From Spongilla lacustris (Eukaryota > Porifera > Demospongiae > Spongillida > Spongillidae): a stretch of 64,000 nt of DNA. Positions 23,381 to 33,522 of the stretch are shown here, piece by piece. The DNA is taken from NCBI GenBank assembly GCA_949361645.1, contig OX442429.1:1863231-1927230 (forward strand), given 5' to 3'. Under the pieces are notes generated by a model. The model had not been told where the DNA came from. It saw nothing but the letters and a program-made list of their open reading frames with translations, and ran no database searches. Both the position numbers and the translations under genes were made by a program. Position 1 is the stretch's first letter, and each line of letters opens with the position of its first letter.

Positions 23381-23628
23381 CGATGTGGCTACAGTACGAG
23401 ATGGCTGATTGCGTCACCAAGCTCAAAAGTACAATTTGTACGCGGTTCGTGGACAAGATTCGGAGCTCGAAGAATTTCACCCCAGCATTTATAGACGGAT
23501 CTACCAACCTACGAACCTCAAGCATCATGCTAAGAGTGAGATGTATGAAAGGGCTATGTTACAGTTAAGGAAAGAACAATCAACCTATGTTCGTGGATCA
23601 ACAACTTCACATCAGACTGGAGGGTTAG
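23381..23628 (+). pseudogene. hAT-type N-terminal zinc-finger fragment (copy 2)
   Basis: Same as 14863-15110. Confidence 0.55.
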
Positions 23629-23643
23629 GGTGCGGGATTCAAT

Positions 23644-23685
23644 GAGCGGGGGGGGGGGCTGTCCCCCCTCGGCCGATTTAACAGG

Positions 23686-23720
<35 letters not shown>

Positions 23721-23795
23721 CTGTCCGCGTAAGACTGCATGCAAAAAAAAGTATTTTGGACAAAAGGGGGGGTTGCAACCCCCCCCCCCCCCCCC
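23644..23795. repeat. Poly-G / poly-C tracts (copy 2)
   Basis: Same arrangement as 15126-15277. Confidence 0.9.
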
Positions 23796-24018
23796 GTATC
23801 CACCGCTGCTAAGAATGCAGTGGTGTTATGGTGGAAAGACAAACCAAAAAGGCTTGACCATGGCAATAGTCATGCCACATGACTTGAATCTGACAATCAA
23901 GAAACAATATAAACACATTTTTGACATTGGTTTTTTGTTACTCCTCATTTAGTCATATACTTTAAGTTTACAGTTTTTTTACTTTGTCCTTCCAAACTTT
24001 GATCATGTGTCCGACCAA

Positions 24019-24057
24019 TTTTCAAGTGACAGGACATAATGTCCTATCACTTGAAAA
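24019..24057. repeat. 39 bp palindrome (copy 2)
   Basis: Same as 15501-15539. Confidence 0.85.
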
Positions 24058-24226
24058 CGTTATTAAGAGCATTTTACATACAATTATGACAAATGTCCTT
24101 GAAAAGAATTAGTTAAATAGTAAAATAAAGTTATTGGTATTATCGGTACATGTAATTACAATAGAGGGATCACTTCATCTTTAATTATGTAGTCAAAGTT
24201 ACCATATTAGTAAATGCAGTACTCAC

Positions 24227-24330
24227 GGGAACAAGCAGTATTTGGGGTCCCAACATATCCAGCACAGCACTGATATGATATGTTGGATCTGTAGGCTGGC
24301 CGTGTATAAAAGGCTAATCGATATTCTATT
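24227..24330 (-). CDS. EMI-domain exon (copy 2)
   Basis: Identical to 15709-15812, with the same splice signals. Probably the same genomic exon represented twice by the unmerged contig overlap. Confidence 0.75.
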
Positions 24331-24905
24331 CTGAAAAGTAAGGGGAGGGAGAGAAATTAAATCACCAGCTCTTTAAATGCAGTGAACAATTAAATGATGT
24401 GCAGCAGACATTTAGCTAAGATTGCTTAAATGAATTTCAATTACGAGTGGATGCATAAGCTACCAGTATATAACATATATATTAGCAATGTACAGGTACA
24501 TGCGGGCTCAGCCCTAGAGGATAAATTATCCCACAGGATAGCTCTTTTCAGCTCAAGTGTATTCTAGGCTAAAGCTGCCAAATAATATGGTTATTTTGGC
24601 TTCCAATCCTCATGTTACTTTGTCGATAATTATCTGATGGACAAAATACGATGTTCGCTAGGAATAAATGTCACTTTCCAGGCCTTTATGAATAATGTAA
24701 GAAGAGTGTCACATTGACACCTTTTGGCCGATATAATTGCACAAACTATTATAATCCGACTGACTTTCTGGTTTTACTGGAGATAATATATACAAGTAAA
24801 TCAAAAACTTCTCTATCGAGAAATCGATTGGTGGGATGTCAGATTGGTGGTGCAAAAAGCAAGGAAACAAGGTGCAGTATGTTAAAGTGAGGTTTGGTAG
24901 GATAC

Positions 24906-25040
24906 TGTAGCGGCCTCATCCATTTCATTTACATAGCAGCAAGGTTACAAAGACTGACACGAATACTCACTACAGACACATATATATGTAATCATACGCA
25001 TGCGCACATAGCAATTATACAGTTTCCAATAACCGTTACA
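24906..25040 (-). repeat. Putative 3' LTR of Ty3/gypsy element (copy 2)
   Basis: Equivalent to 16388-16522. The purine tract at 25041-25052 is followed on the minus strand by TGTAACGG...CCGCTACA. Confidence 0.5.
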
Positions 25041-25059
25041 CAGCTCCCCCTTTTCACAC

Positions 25060-27674
25060 TCAAATATCGTCCGGTAGACTCCATGGGTTTCCGTATCTGT
25101 CCGGCGGTCTTCTGTTCCTTGTAGATCTCCTCAATACCGGTTGCGCCTCCTCACTTGATTCTTCAGTATCCCTGGCCTGATCTTCCCCGTCTGAGTCACC
25201 CAATACGGACAAATGATCCCCATCTCTTATTTGTTCTACGTTCCTCTCAGGTTCGGCCACCAGCCCTTGTCTTACTCTTTCTCCCCTCTCTGTGGATTCA
25301 TCCACAGTATAATCCTCTTCTTAGTCGCCTTCATTATATTCAGCGGTGTTATCCTACTGTCTTCTTCGAACGGCTCAGGGAGTTGCCTTTGTTCCGAGAC
25401 TAACTTAGAAGGGGCAGGCTTTAATCTGTTGAAATGAACAACATACTTTTTCCTTGAGTTAGAGCAGTCATCGATATGATAGACGCACGGGCTTACCACT
25501 TTTGTTACCTTAAATGGCCCTCGCCACGGCCTGTGGAACTTCTTGCATTTGTTCCTCGGCACGGCTGGACTGTGAAGAAATACCAAGTCATTTACCTTGT
25601 ATGATGTTCCACAGCACTTTGAATCATAAACAGCCTTTTGGTGCTGCTGTTTTTTACTTGCATATTTCTGAACCCACTGATAGCTCTGTTGCAGCCGTAC
25701 TATTAATGCAGTACAGTACTGATCCACTGACTGATACTCTGGAGTAGAAATATTGAACAACAAGTCTTCAGGCAACCGAGGGTCACGGCTGAACATAAGC
25801 TGGAATGGTGTAGTTGCTGTGGTTTCATGGGCGCTTGTTCTATAAGCAAACAAAAGCGTTGGCAGAAAAAGATCCCAGTCACGTTCCCTTTCCAGAACAG
25901 TCATGCTCAACATTTCCAGTAATGTTTTGTTAAACCGTTCCACCAACCCATCTGACTGGGGGTGGTAGGGTGTAGTTCGTGTCTTCCTCACTCCCAGCAA
26001 AATACAAATTTCTTTTACCAGTTTCGACTCGAAGTTCTTTCCTTGGTCAGTATGTATACTGTCAGGTACACCAAAGCGGCATATGAACTCGTTTACCAGT
26101 ACCCTGGCAACAGAAGTGGCCTCCATATCTCTTAGGGGAAAAGCTTCTTTCCATTTGGTAAAGTAATCGCCGATAACCAAAATATAGCGATATCCTCAAG
26201 GGGTTTCAGGAAGGGGGCCTAAAATATCCATTGCCACATGTTCGAGTGGCCTTTTAGCACAACACGCTTCCATAGGTGCTCTTCCCCTCGGCGGCGAATT
26301 TCTTGAATTACAAATTGAACATTCGTGACACCACTTCTCAATGTCTTTCCTCTGACCCGGCCAGTAGAATCGAGCACGAGCTTTCTCCAGAACTTTACGA
26401 GCCCCAAGATGACCTCCCGCAAGTGAATTATGCAGGCCCTGTAATACTTCAGAAACTGAATTCGCCGGCAGGACCAACTGCAAATGTGCGTGCAAGCCAT
26501 TACCTTCGACATCTTGCCACTCTCTATATAACATGCCATCTTTAAGTACCAAACACTTCCTCTGTACCCAAAGTGACTGCAACTTCCAATTAGCTTCAAC
26601 CGGGCAGGAAGCAGGTAGGGAACCGGATGCTAGCCATTTAATTGCCTCTCCCAAGTCCGCTCTTTGCCTTTCTCGAAGCTCTATCTCTGTCCACACAGGC
26701 AATAACTGTGCCCCTGTGGGCATGCACCCACAGCTAACATCGGAATTCTCCATTTCACTGGATCCGAAATCCAGTCCACACTGTTTGCAGTTGCTACGAG
26801 AGAGTGAATCAGCATTGCCATGCTGCTTACCTGGTCTGTGGATGACTCTATATTGAAACTCAGCAAGACTTTCAAGCCAGCGCGCCACCTGACCCTCTGG
26901 CTCCTTGAAGGAATGCAGCCATTTCAGACAGTGATGGTCTGTACGAAGTTCGAACTGTCGTCCATACAGGTACGGACGAAAGTGATGCGCAACAGCCAAC
27001 ATCTCGCGGCGTGTTGCACAATACTTCCGCTCAGTTCTGGATAGCACCCTCCTCGCGTAGGCTACTACTCGTTCCTTGCCATCCACGACTTTGGGATAGC
27101 ACAGCTCCTATTCCTTCCCCACTAGCATCCGTGTCAAGAACAAAGTCAAGCTTAAAATCAGGAAAGACCAGACTAGGAGAAGTCATTAGCTGCTTTTTTA
27201 GTTCAAAGAATGCATCATTGCAGCTGTTGGACCATTCCCACGATGCTTCAACTATTGGACAAAGCATGCAACGGGGCAGCAATCTGTGCAAAATTCTTAA
27301 TAAAACGTCGATAATAGGAGGCTAATCCAAGGAAACACTTCAATTTTCTAACGTCGTTGGGCACTGGCCAGTCTGCAATGCACTGGATCTTATCAGGGTC
27401 ATGGATCAGTTTTAATTCCCTCTTTACACACCACGTGGCCTAAATATTTCACACTGGACTGGAATAAATGACACTTGCTTGGTTTCATTTTCAACCCTGC
27501 CCCTTTAAGACGCAAGCACACTTCTTTGAGCTGCTCGAGGTGTTCTTCCACTGTCGCACTGAACACAATAATATCGTCTAGGTAAACCAAGCATGTAGAC
27601 CAATGCAGACCTGCTAGTACGTGCTCCATCAAGCGTTGGAACCTGGCGGGCGCATTACAAAGCCCGAACGGCAT
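25060..27674 (-). pseudogene. Ty3/gypsy pol: RT (3' part), RNase H, integrase
   Basis: From the right: RT block PFGLCNAPARFQRLMEHVLA and the YLDD catalytic motif (27674-27399); thumb and connection with frame changes near 27390 and 27290; RNase H (FVLDTDASGEGIGAVLSQ, ATRREMLAVAHH, RTDHHCLKWL, GNADSLSR). The integrase H2C2 finger (LHNSLAGGHLG...WCHECSIC) follows, then the core with D in MDILGPL, D in HTDQGKNF and E in DGLVERFN, and a GPF-like tail (HRPWRGPFKVTKV). A TGA splits the integrase at 26181-26195, and a frameshift near 25320 shifts into the acidic C-terminal tail ending near 25060 (RRSTRNRRPPDRYG). The catalytic residues are preserved in sequence, but the reading frame is not. Confidence 0.9.
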
Positions 27675-28266
27675 TACCCGGAATTGGAATAACCCATGTG
27701 GTGTAACGAACGCAGTTTTTTTCCTTGTCCCCAGGCTTAACCTCTACTTGCCAATAGCCAGCCGCTAAGTCCAGCGTAGAAAAATAGCAGGCGCGTCCAA
27801 GAGCATCCAGAGTATCGTCGATACTGGGCAAGGGCTGTGCGTCCTTACGTGTCATGTCATTAAGCCTGCGGAAATCAACACAAAATCTAGTTGACCCATC
27901 TTGCTTCTTAGCAAGCACGATAGGCGCTGCCCATGGACTGCTACTAGGCTCGATGACTCCCCGAGTCAACATGGAATCGAGTAACTTACGAACTTCCTCC
28001 CTCCGATGGTAGGGAAGCCTACATGGTTGCTGGCGTATTGGGCTAGCTCCCTCTGTGTCTATTCCATGGTACACCAAGCTCGTCCGACCAAAGTCGTCAT
28101 CGTTTTTGGCAAAAATGTTCTCGAACTCCATTAACAGGTGCATAGCGGCATCCTTCTGGGCTGCAGACAAGTCGTGTGCCCCAGCAAGCATCTTCTCTGC
28201 CCACGTCATGTCTCGGTTTTTCAAAGTCCAAGGGTGATAGACTGCGTTTTTCTGGCCTCCCGCCAT
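27655..28266 (-). pseudogene. Ty3/gypsy RT, N-terminal fingers and palm
   Basis: GVIEPSSSPWAAPIVLAKKQ then FCVDFRRLNDMTRKDAQPLP and YFSTLDLAAGYWQVEV, the first catalytic-aspartate block of gypsy RT. A one-base frame change at about 27700 separates it from the PFGLCNAP/YLDD part. Another in an A run near 28245 separates it from the protease frame. Confidence 0.9.
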
Positions 28267-28901
28267 TCACAGACTTCAGCCACAGGTTTCAAGACCCCGA
28301 CCTTCTCGTCCTTATGCACTGTCACCGGGGCTGGATTGAGATTAAGGATTTCGACCATCATGTGATCCGAGTTGGCCTTCATCAGTGAGTGGGCAACCAA
28401 CAAGGAATGCTGGTCATTAAATTTCATCAGTGGCTCCATGATGACATCTGATGACATAGTGGTGTTCCCACTGTGTACCATCACAGGTAACCGCATGCAG
28501 CACGAAGCAGGGATTACAATGGTCTCCGACATACTCACAAAACACAACTGCACCTGACTCCCATTGTTGCTTTCTGATGCACACATTGTTACAGACTGGT
28601 CACCAGCTAACAATACCCGATTATGTAGGTCAATTATGCAATTGTGCTGACACAGAAAGTCGGCACCCAAGAGATAGTCATGGGTGAGCTGTCTAGCCAC
28701 TAACACCATATGCTTTTTGACCAATCCCCCTAAATCCACATCCAATTCCACTAGTCCCAATACATCAAGTGTTTCACCATTAGCTACCACCACTGCCCTA
28801 GTAGGCTCTTCCAGTGGAGCACTTCCATTTGGAGACGAGCCCAGTTCCCTCCACACCTTCTCTCCAATCAACGTCACCCCAGAACCCGTATCTACCAACA
28901 T
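28221..28901 (-). pseudogene. Ty3/gypsy aspartic protease and linker
   Basis: MLVDTGSGVTLIGEKVW holds the DTG active-site motif, and GADFLCQHNCIIDL the later hydrophobic block of retropepsins. It is about 226 codons, open, then frameshifts into the RT frame. It lies directly downstream of the zinc knuckle in the same frame as gag. Confidence 0.85.
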
Positions 28902-28994
28902 TCGGGTCTTGCAACCGGAAATACACCCGTTAACTATTAAAGAAGAACTTACAGCTGCCGTTCCCGCGGGACTAGACTGTTTCTTTCGCCGTGG

Positions 28995-29822
28995 ACAGAA
29001 TCATTTCGTATGTCCCACCTGCCCACATGCCCAGCACACAATTCTCCTCCTTTCTTGTCCCCGGAACGGTTGGGTTTCACCTAGTTTCCTCCTCAATCTC
29101 TCAGTCAACTCCGAGAGCCGTCTTACTTCCATCTCGGACTCTTCAAGTTGCTTGGCTATGTCCTCTGCTCTTCAACCAGACGACACACTCCCTTTATGCG
29201 CAGCAGCCACCGTGCTCCTGTCCCTTTCACTAGGTTCCAACGCCTTGGCGACAGTTGTCCGTTCCTTCTGAAATGTCCTTTGAGCAGCTTCAATCGTCTC
29301 CCACTGACAAGCTAACCGCACGGCCTCGTCCAAGGACTTAGGGTTCTCCCGCATGAGCTTCATCTGCATGGACGAGGAACGTAAACCCTGAATAAATTGA
29401 CGTCTGACCACTTCAAGTCGCTGTCCCCCGGACCACTGAGGGTAGGCTTTGTCCGCGAGAAACCGCAGGGCGCCTACAAACTCCGTCAGTTTCTCACCAG
29501 GCGACTGCACCCACTGTTGAAACCTGCAGTGAAACTCCAATTCATTACCTTCTGGGTCATACTGCCGGCGCAGGCACTGTACGACTTCGTCGTAGTCGGT
29601 AGAGTCAACGAGTCCCTGCTGCACCACTACCCGAAAAGGCTCGTCCTCCAACAATGGAAACAGCTCGCTAGTCCTCTTCTCATCTGGTATTTTTGCCTCG
29701 AGCACGTATCTTTCGAACCTTCTTATCCACAGCGCGAAGTCAGCTTTCTCCGTGAACCGTGCCGGTGGCCGGAGACTCATTCGGACCGGCAACCGAGAAT
29801 GTTCACCGATAATGAATTGCAC
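28995..29822 (-). pseudogene. Ty3/gypsy gag with zinc knuckle
   Basis: Starts MQFIIGEHSRLPVRMSLRPP and reads 216 codons with the RF-x-W-x-x-Q...LAD-x-AYP pattern of gypsy gag (capsid). It then reads through an in-frame TGA at about 29172 (G-stop-RAED) into an EEx/LxR coiled-coil-like stretch and a CCHC knuckle CWACGQVGHTK-stop-FC at 28995-29037. Both stops are TGA at positions where an arginine CGA is expected. The protein would form the particle and bind RNA. It is one of the better preserved frames in the window. Confidence 0.8.
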
Positions 29823-29850
29823 CTGCTTGTGTCAATTCACGGCATTTCAT

Positions 29851-30184
29851 CACCAGCTAACAACTGTAGGTCTTATTTGTATGAAAGGGCACGTTTGGAA
29901 ATCAAATGCAACTTTTTTAAGCTAATCTCGTCTTCGTACGACGTTCCTGTCGCGAGTTATACGTGATGAACAGAAGACGGAGGAGGAGGAGGAGAACAAA
30001 AATTAAATGGCGGAATTTTGGTACCGACTTGTCACACCACGTAAACGGCACTTTTTAGCGAAGTTCACGTCTTTTCGTGATAGTGGAGCTAGTGGGAAGG
30101 GGCATAGATAGTTTCTAAACTATCTATGGTGGGGGCTATGCACTTTATTATTAACGGCATAGGCTATACAATACTACTAAAGAA
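29851..30184. other. Junction between gypsy gag and piggyBac 3; no gene
   Basis: Contains a short GGA repeat (29979-29993) and a small ATAGTTTCTAAACTAT palindrome near 30107-30122. Neither a 5' LTR nor a clear piggyBac end was identified. Confidence 0.35.
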
Positions 30185-32187
30185 ATGTTCTATGGTTCTA
30201 CATCAGGTGGAGGTGAGGCCGGTTTAGAAGCAGCCGTCTCACTTGGAGCTGTCATACAGTTGGCACCTCCAGTACAGTTGCCTCCAACATGTCCTCCTCT
30301 GGAGGTTTTGATGTCTCCAGCATCTAATTTTGATGAAGAGGGAGAGCAATGAAATACTCAGGGAGCAGTCCAAGACACCAGCATTGATGATGGCAATGAA
30401 TCTGGTACAGAAGACCAACCAATGTTTGATGACATCCCTGATGCAAGTAAGCAACAGCTCCTTGGAACTGGCACTACTGTTCCAGAGGATGATGCAACAA
30501 ATCCTCTGATAGCCCATGGACTGAAGTGGACACTAGAAGAATGCATTTCAATGGAAGTATGCAGGGATCAGCCAAAGAATACTATGATCAACTTCCCCAA
30601 TGGAGTAGTTCCTGATTTTGGAAATTTCTATCCCTTTTGGAAGTTGTTGTTTCCTTATGACATAATGCCCGATTGTGTTCAGAGCACATCCCTCCTGTTG
30701 GAGAAGGGAGTGCAGCCACCAACAATCTCAACTGAAATGGAGAAGTGGTTTGGCATAACCTTTGCAAGGAAACTATTTAAAGAACAAGGCCGTGACCTGT
30801 GGCGGACTGAGATGCATGTTGAAAGTTGTTGCTTGCCTGCTGCATTTGGCACAAGGTTTGGTATGTCCCGTAACAGGTATGATGCTATTCTTTCTTGCTT
30901 GCGGTTTGGCAAATTCTCTGATCTGGAACTACTGCATAACCCTTGGCTACCAGTGCAATGCTTCATTGATGCTTTCAATACCAACAGAACAAAGGTTGTC
31001 AGTCCTGGCACATTTATTCTGTTGGATGAAATAATGAGTTCCAGGCTGGGTCTGGAGGCTGACTATTCTTTGAATGGCATACCACACAAAACCAAGATAA
31101 AGCGAAAACCAAAGGGTGTTGGGGTAGAGCTAAAGGCACTTATAGACTGTAAGAGTTCAATAATGATGCGTCTTGAGCTTTGTGAAGGAGCTTTGCGCCA
31201 GTGCAGCAAACTTTATGAACAGGAATATGGCTCTGGAACAGCTGTAACTTTTCGCATGTCAGCTCCATGGCATGGTAAAGCACATATTGTTATTGCAGAC
31301 AGTGCCTTCAGTTCTGTAGCCACAGCAGTAGCCTTGAAACAGCACGGTACATACTTTATTGGCATAGTCAAAACAGCCCATAAAATGTATCCAAAGCAAT
31401 TCATGGGAACTCATGACTTTTCCAATAGGGGTGATCATGTTGCACTCAGTGCAAATGTGCAGGGCCACCAGTTATTTGCTGTTGGATGGTTGGATGGCAA
31501 GAGGAAAGACCTGGTGTCCACTTGTGGCACAACACTTCCAAGTACTCCTGCAACACGTACACGCCAGGAGGTGGTGGTTTCAGCTGATAAAGGGGTCAGT
31601 ACTCGTCCTTATCTATGCACAACACCTCGCTGCAACATTGTTGCCTCCTACTTTGACAACTTCCATTTCATAGATGTGCATGATCACATGCGTCAAGGCA
31701 TATTGAAGTTGGAGCAGCACTGGCTGACACGAAACTGGGTGTACAGGGTCCTTTCAACATTGTTTGGAGTGATAGTAACAGATTGCTACTATGCATCCAG
31801 ATATATTCATCCAGCAGAAATGTCAGGAATTGATTTTCGTGAGTATGTAGACAGATTGGCATACCAGTTAATCAATAGTGATATCTATGGTGTTAGGACA
31901 AGTGCTTATTCTAATGAACAGGAATCGGTTCATGCTAGAAATGGTCAAGCCATTCACACCCTCAAACCCCTGTACACTCTGCCAGCATATGGTGAGACGA
32001 AAGAAAATGTGCAGAGTCAACATCAATATGCAACTATCGTGCAAGAAGACGCTGCATTGTCTGTAGCAAAAGGGCAGCATTTTTCTGTGCCACCTGTTAT
32101 GAGCGTACTGGTGGTGCAATCATGGTTATTTGCAGTTCCAGCACAGGGCGTGATTGCTTAATCCACCACATCTCTTCCCTGTACTGA
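30185..32187 (+). pseudogene. piggyBac transposase 3 (nearly intact)
   Basis: Plus strand. ATG at 30185 (MFYGSTSGGGEAGLEAAV) is followed by 55 codons to an in-frame TGA at 30350-30352, then an open frame of about 600 codons; an internal ATG lies at 30422. The core carries the expected aspartates in ILLDEIMSSR (31025), IVIADSAFSS (31290) and HFIDVHDHMRQG (31672). RDLWRTEMH and FGMSRNRYDAILSCLRFGKF are typical piggyBac N-core blocks. The first frame ends at 32161, but the cysteine finger CIVCSKRAAFFCATCYERTG is in another frame that ends at 32187, so one frameshift lies near 31990-32010. Only about two lesions separate it from a full reading frame. Terminal repeats were not resolved. Confidence 0.85.
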
Positions 32188-33036
32188 AAGAAGCTGTCTG
32201 AACTCAATCCATATCTATCATGTACCCTTTTTTTTGTATATGTATCACGTGAGAGTGGGAGGTGTACACTCCTTACTTAAAACTTTTAGCACAGCTAGAA
32301 TCTCTGCTTTTAGGTACACCTTCTAATATCCACAGATAACATATTTATGGACCTACTACTGAGTACATATAACTCACCAGCATGGCCTAGCCCTAAAAAT
32401 GACTTCTGCGTAATATTTGTTCTTGTCAGAACCTCAATCGTATTGTTGGCAAAGCTTATTCTACCTCTCTAGCCTCTATAGGACACAAAAGTTATAATTG
32501 CGCACGTGCATGCTACAGCCTACTCAACCCCCTTAAAAAAAACAAAAAAGAGCTGGAAGCTCTCGATCGCCTTTGGTGACACACTATAGTTAAGCAAAGC
32601 AGCTACTTGCTGTTGAACTGTCCAAACACTAGCAAAAAACACCTTCCGTAGCTCGTACAATGTACCACACAACCGCGGCACGGGCGTAATGGATAGGTCA
32701 GCTAGCACGGCTTGTTTTACGGGTATCGAAAGGATTTAAGCCTTACTTATCTCGGCCTGATCCTAAAAAGACTTGCTCTATATGCCAGTACCGTTAAATG
32801 CAATTAGGCTCCTTCCATGACCGAACGGCAAAAACTTTTTTTGCTGTCCACCCGGGTGTCCAATTGCGCCCCCGGGTGGACATTCAGGACAATAAACATT
32901 AAAGCAAGTAAAAGAAGCTTTTTGTAGATTAGGTAAAGTGGGATTAATAGTGGGTTACATTATTTGGGCTACTACATTATTATAAGTACCTTCACCACCT
33001 TTGTCAATGCACTCACATACACATGGATTGGTTTAA
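32188..33036. other. Non-coding flank with a GC-rich hairpin
   Basis: No gene recognised. Inside is a palindrome at 32845-32882 (TGTCCACCCGGG, a 14-base loop, CCCGGGTGGACA), which could be the subterminal part of piggyBac 3 or another foldback. A TTAA lies at 33033-33036. Confidence 0.45.
32845..32882. repeat. Hairpin with 12 bp perfect arms
   Basis: TGTCCACCCGGG pairs with CCCGGGTGGACA across 14 bases. Confidence 0.85.
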
Positions 33037-33518
33037 TGATAGATTGAACAAACGCCTACATTTAGGCGAAACGTGCTGTTTTAGCTTACGTGTAGGCATT
33101 CTATTGCAACCTATGGTCCTCGCATTCAATGGCGTATATAACACTGAACTCGAATAATGTAACAACTTAGCATAGGGATTCACTTTGGAGCTTAATCAAT
33201 AATTGGCTCTTTAGATACACAATCGAGATTGAGGAGTGTACAAAAATTGCCCAATCTTGATGAAAGTGAGTATAAAAGTTGGAAACCGTGTGTATTTGGC
33301 AAAAAGAGTTAAAATTATAGCTGCCAATAAAACGAAGAATGCTTCTAGTACGTTTTTTGCAATTTACAACAGCTCCAGCTAAATGAGGAAAGTTCTGCCA
33401 CCACCTTGCAAGTAGCCATTTTTGGTATATTGATCCTCATTATTTCAAGCGTTGGCTGTTCCCTGTTTGGAATAAAGTGATTTACTGGTTAACGCACCTA
33501 TGTGTAGGTGATAATCTA
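33037..33518. mobile_element. piggyBac MITE, deletion derivative of element-1 family
   Basis: TTAA at 33033-33036 and 33519-33522 bracket 482 bp. The left end TGATAGATTGAAC, with ACGCCTACATTTAGGCGAAA next, matches the minus-strand 5' end of element 1 (5827 leftward). The right end, reversed, TAGATTATCACCTA and CATAGGTGCGTTAACC, matches the other end of element 1 (3188 rightward). No transposase remains. Confidence 0.7.
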
Positions 33519-33522
33519 TTAA

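Larger units (their letters stand above)
18797..27114. repeat. 8.3 kb segment, copy 2 of near-identical duplication
   Basis: Starts at the base equivalent to 10323 and runs to the base equivalent to 18596, then continues into unique gypsy sequence. See the copy-1 entry. Confidence 0.95.
24906..29850 (-). mobile_element. Ty3/gypsy LTR retrotransposon, degenerate, 5' LTR not found
   Basis: Minus-strand order is gag, zinc knuckle, aspartic protease, reverse transcriptase, RNase H, integrase, polypurine tract, short LTR. Protease-RT-RH-IN order with integrase last is diagnostic for Ty3/gypsy. Frameshifts and stops are few per domain, so the insertion is not very old. The 5' side upstream of gag (29823-30170) shows no match to the 3' LTR, so the element is probably 5' truncated or the LTR call is wrong. 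Confidence 0.85.

Noticed and set aside
10323..27114. Recent biological tandem duplication
   Set aside because: Copy edges coincide exactly with the N gap on both sides; contig overlap is simpler. Not excluded without reads.
30001..33040. Terminal repeats for piggyBac 3 at TTAA sites near 30003, 30153, 32794 and 32894
   Set aside because: Sequences next to these TTAA sites do not match each other as inverted repeats.
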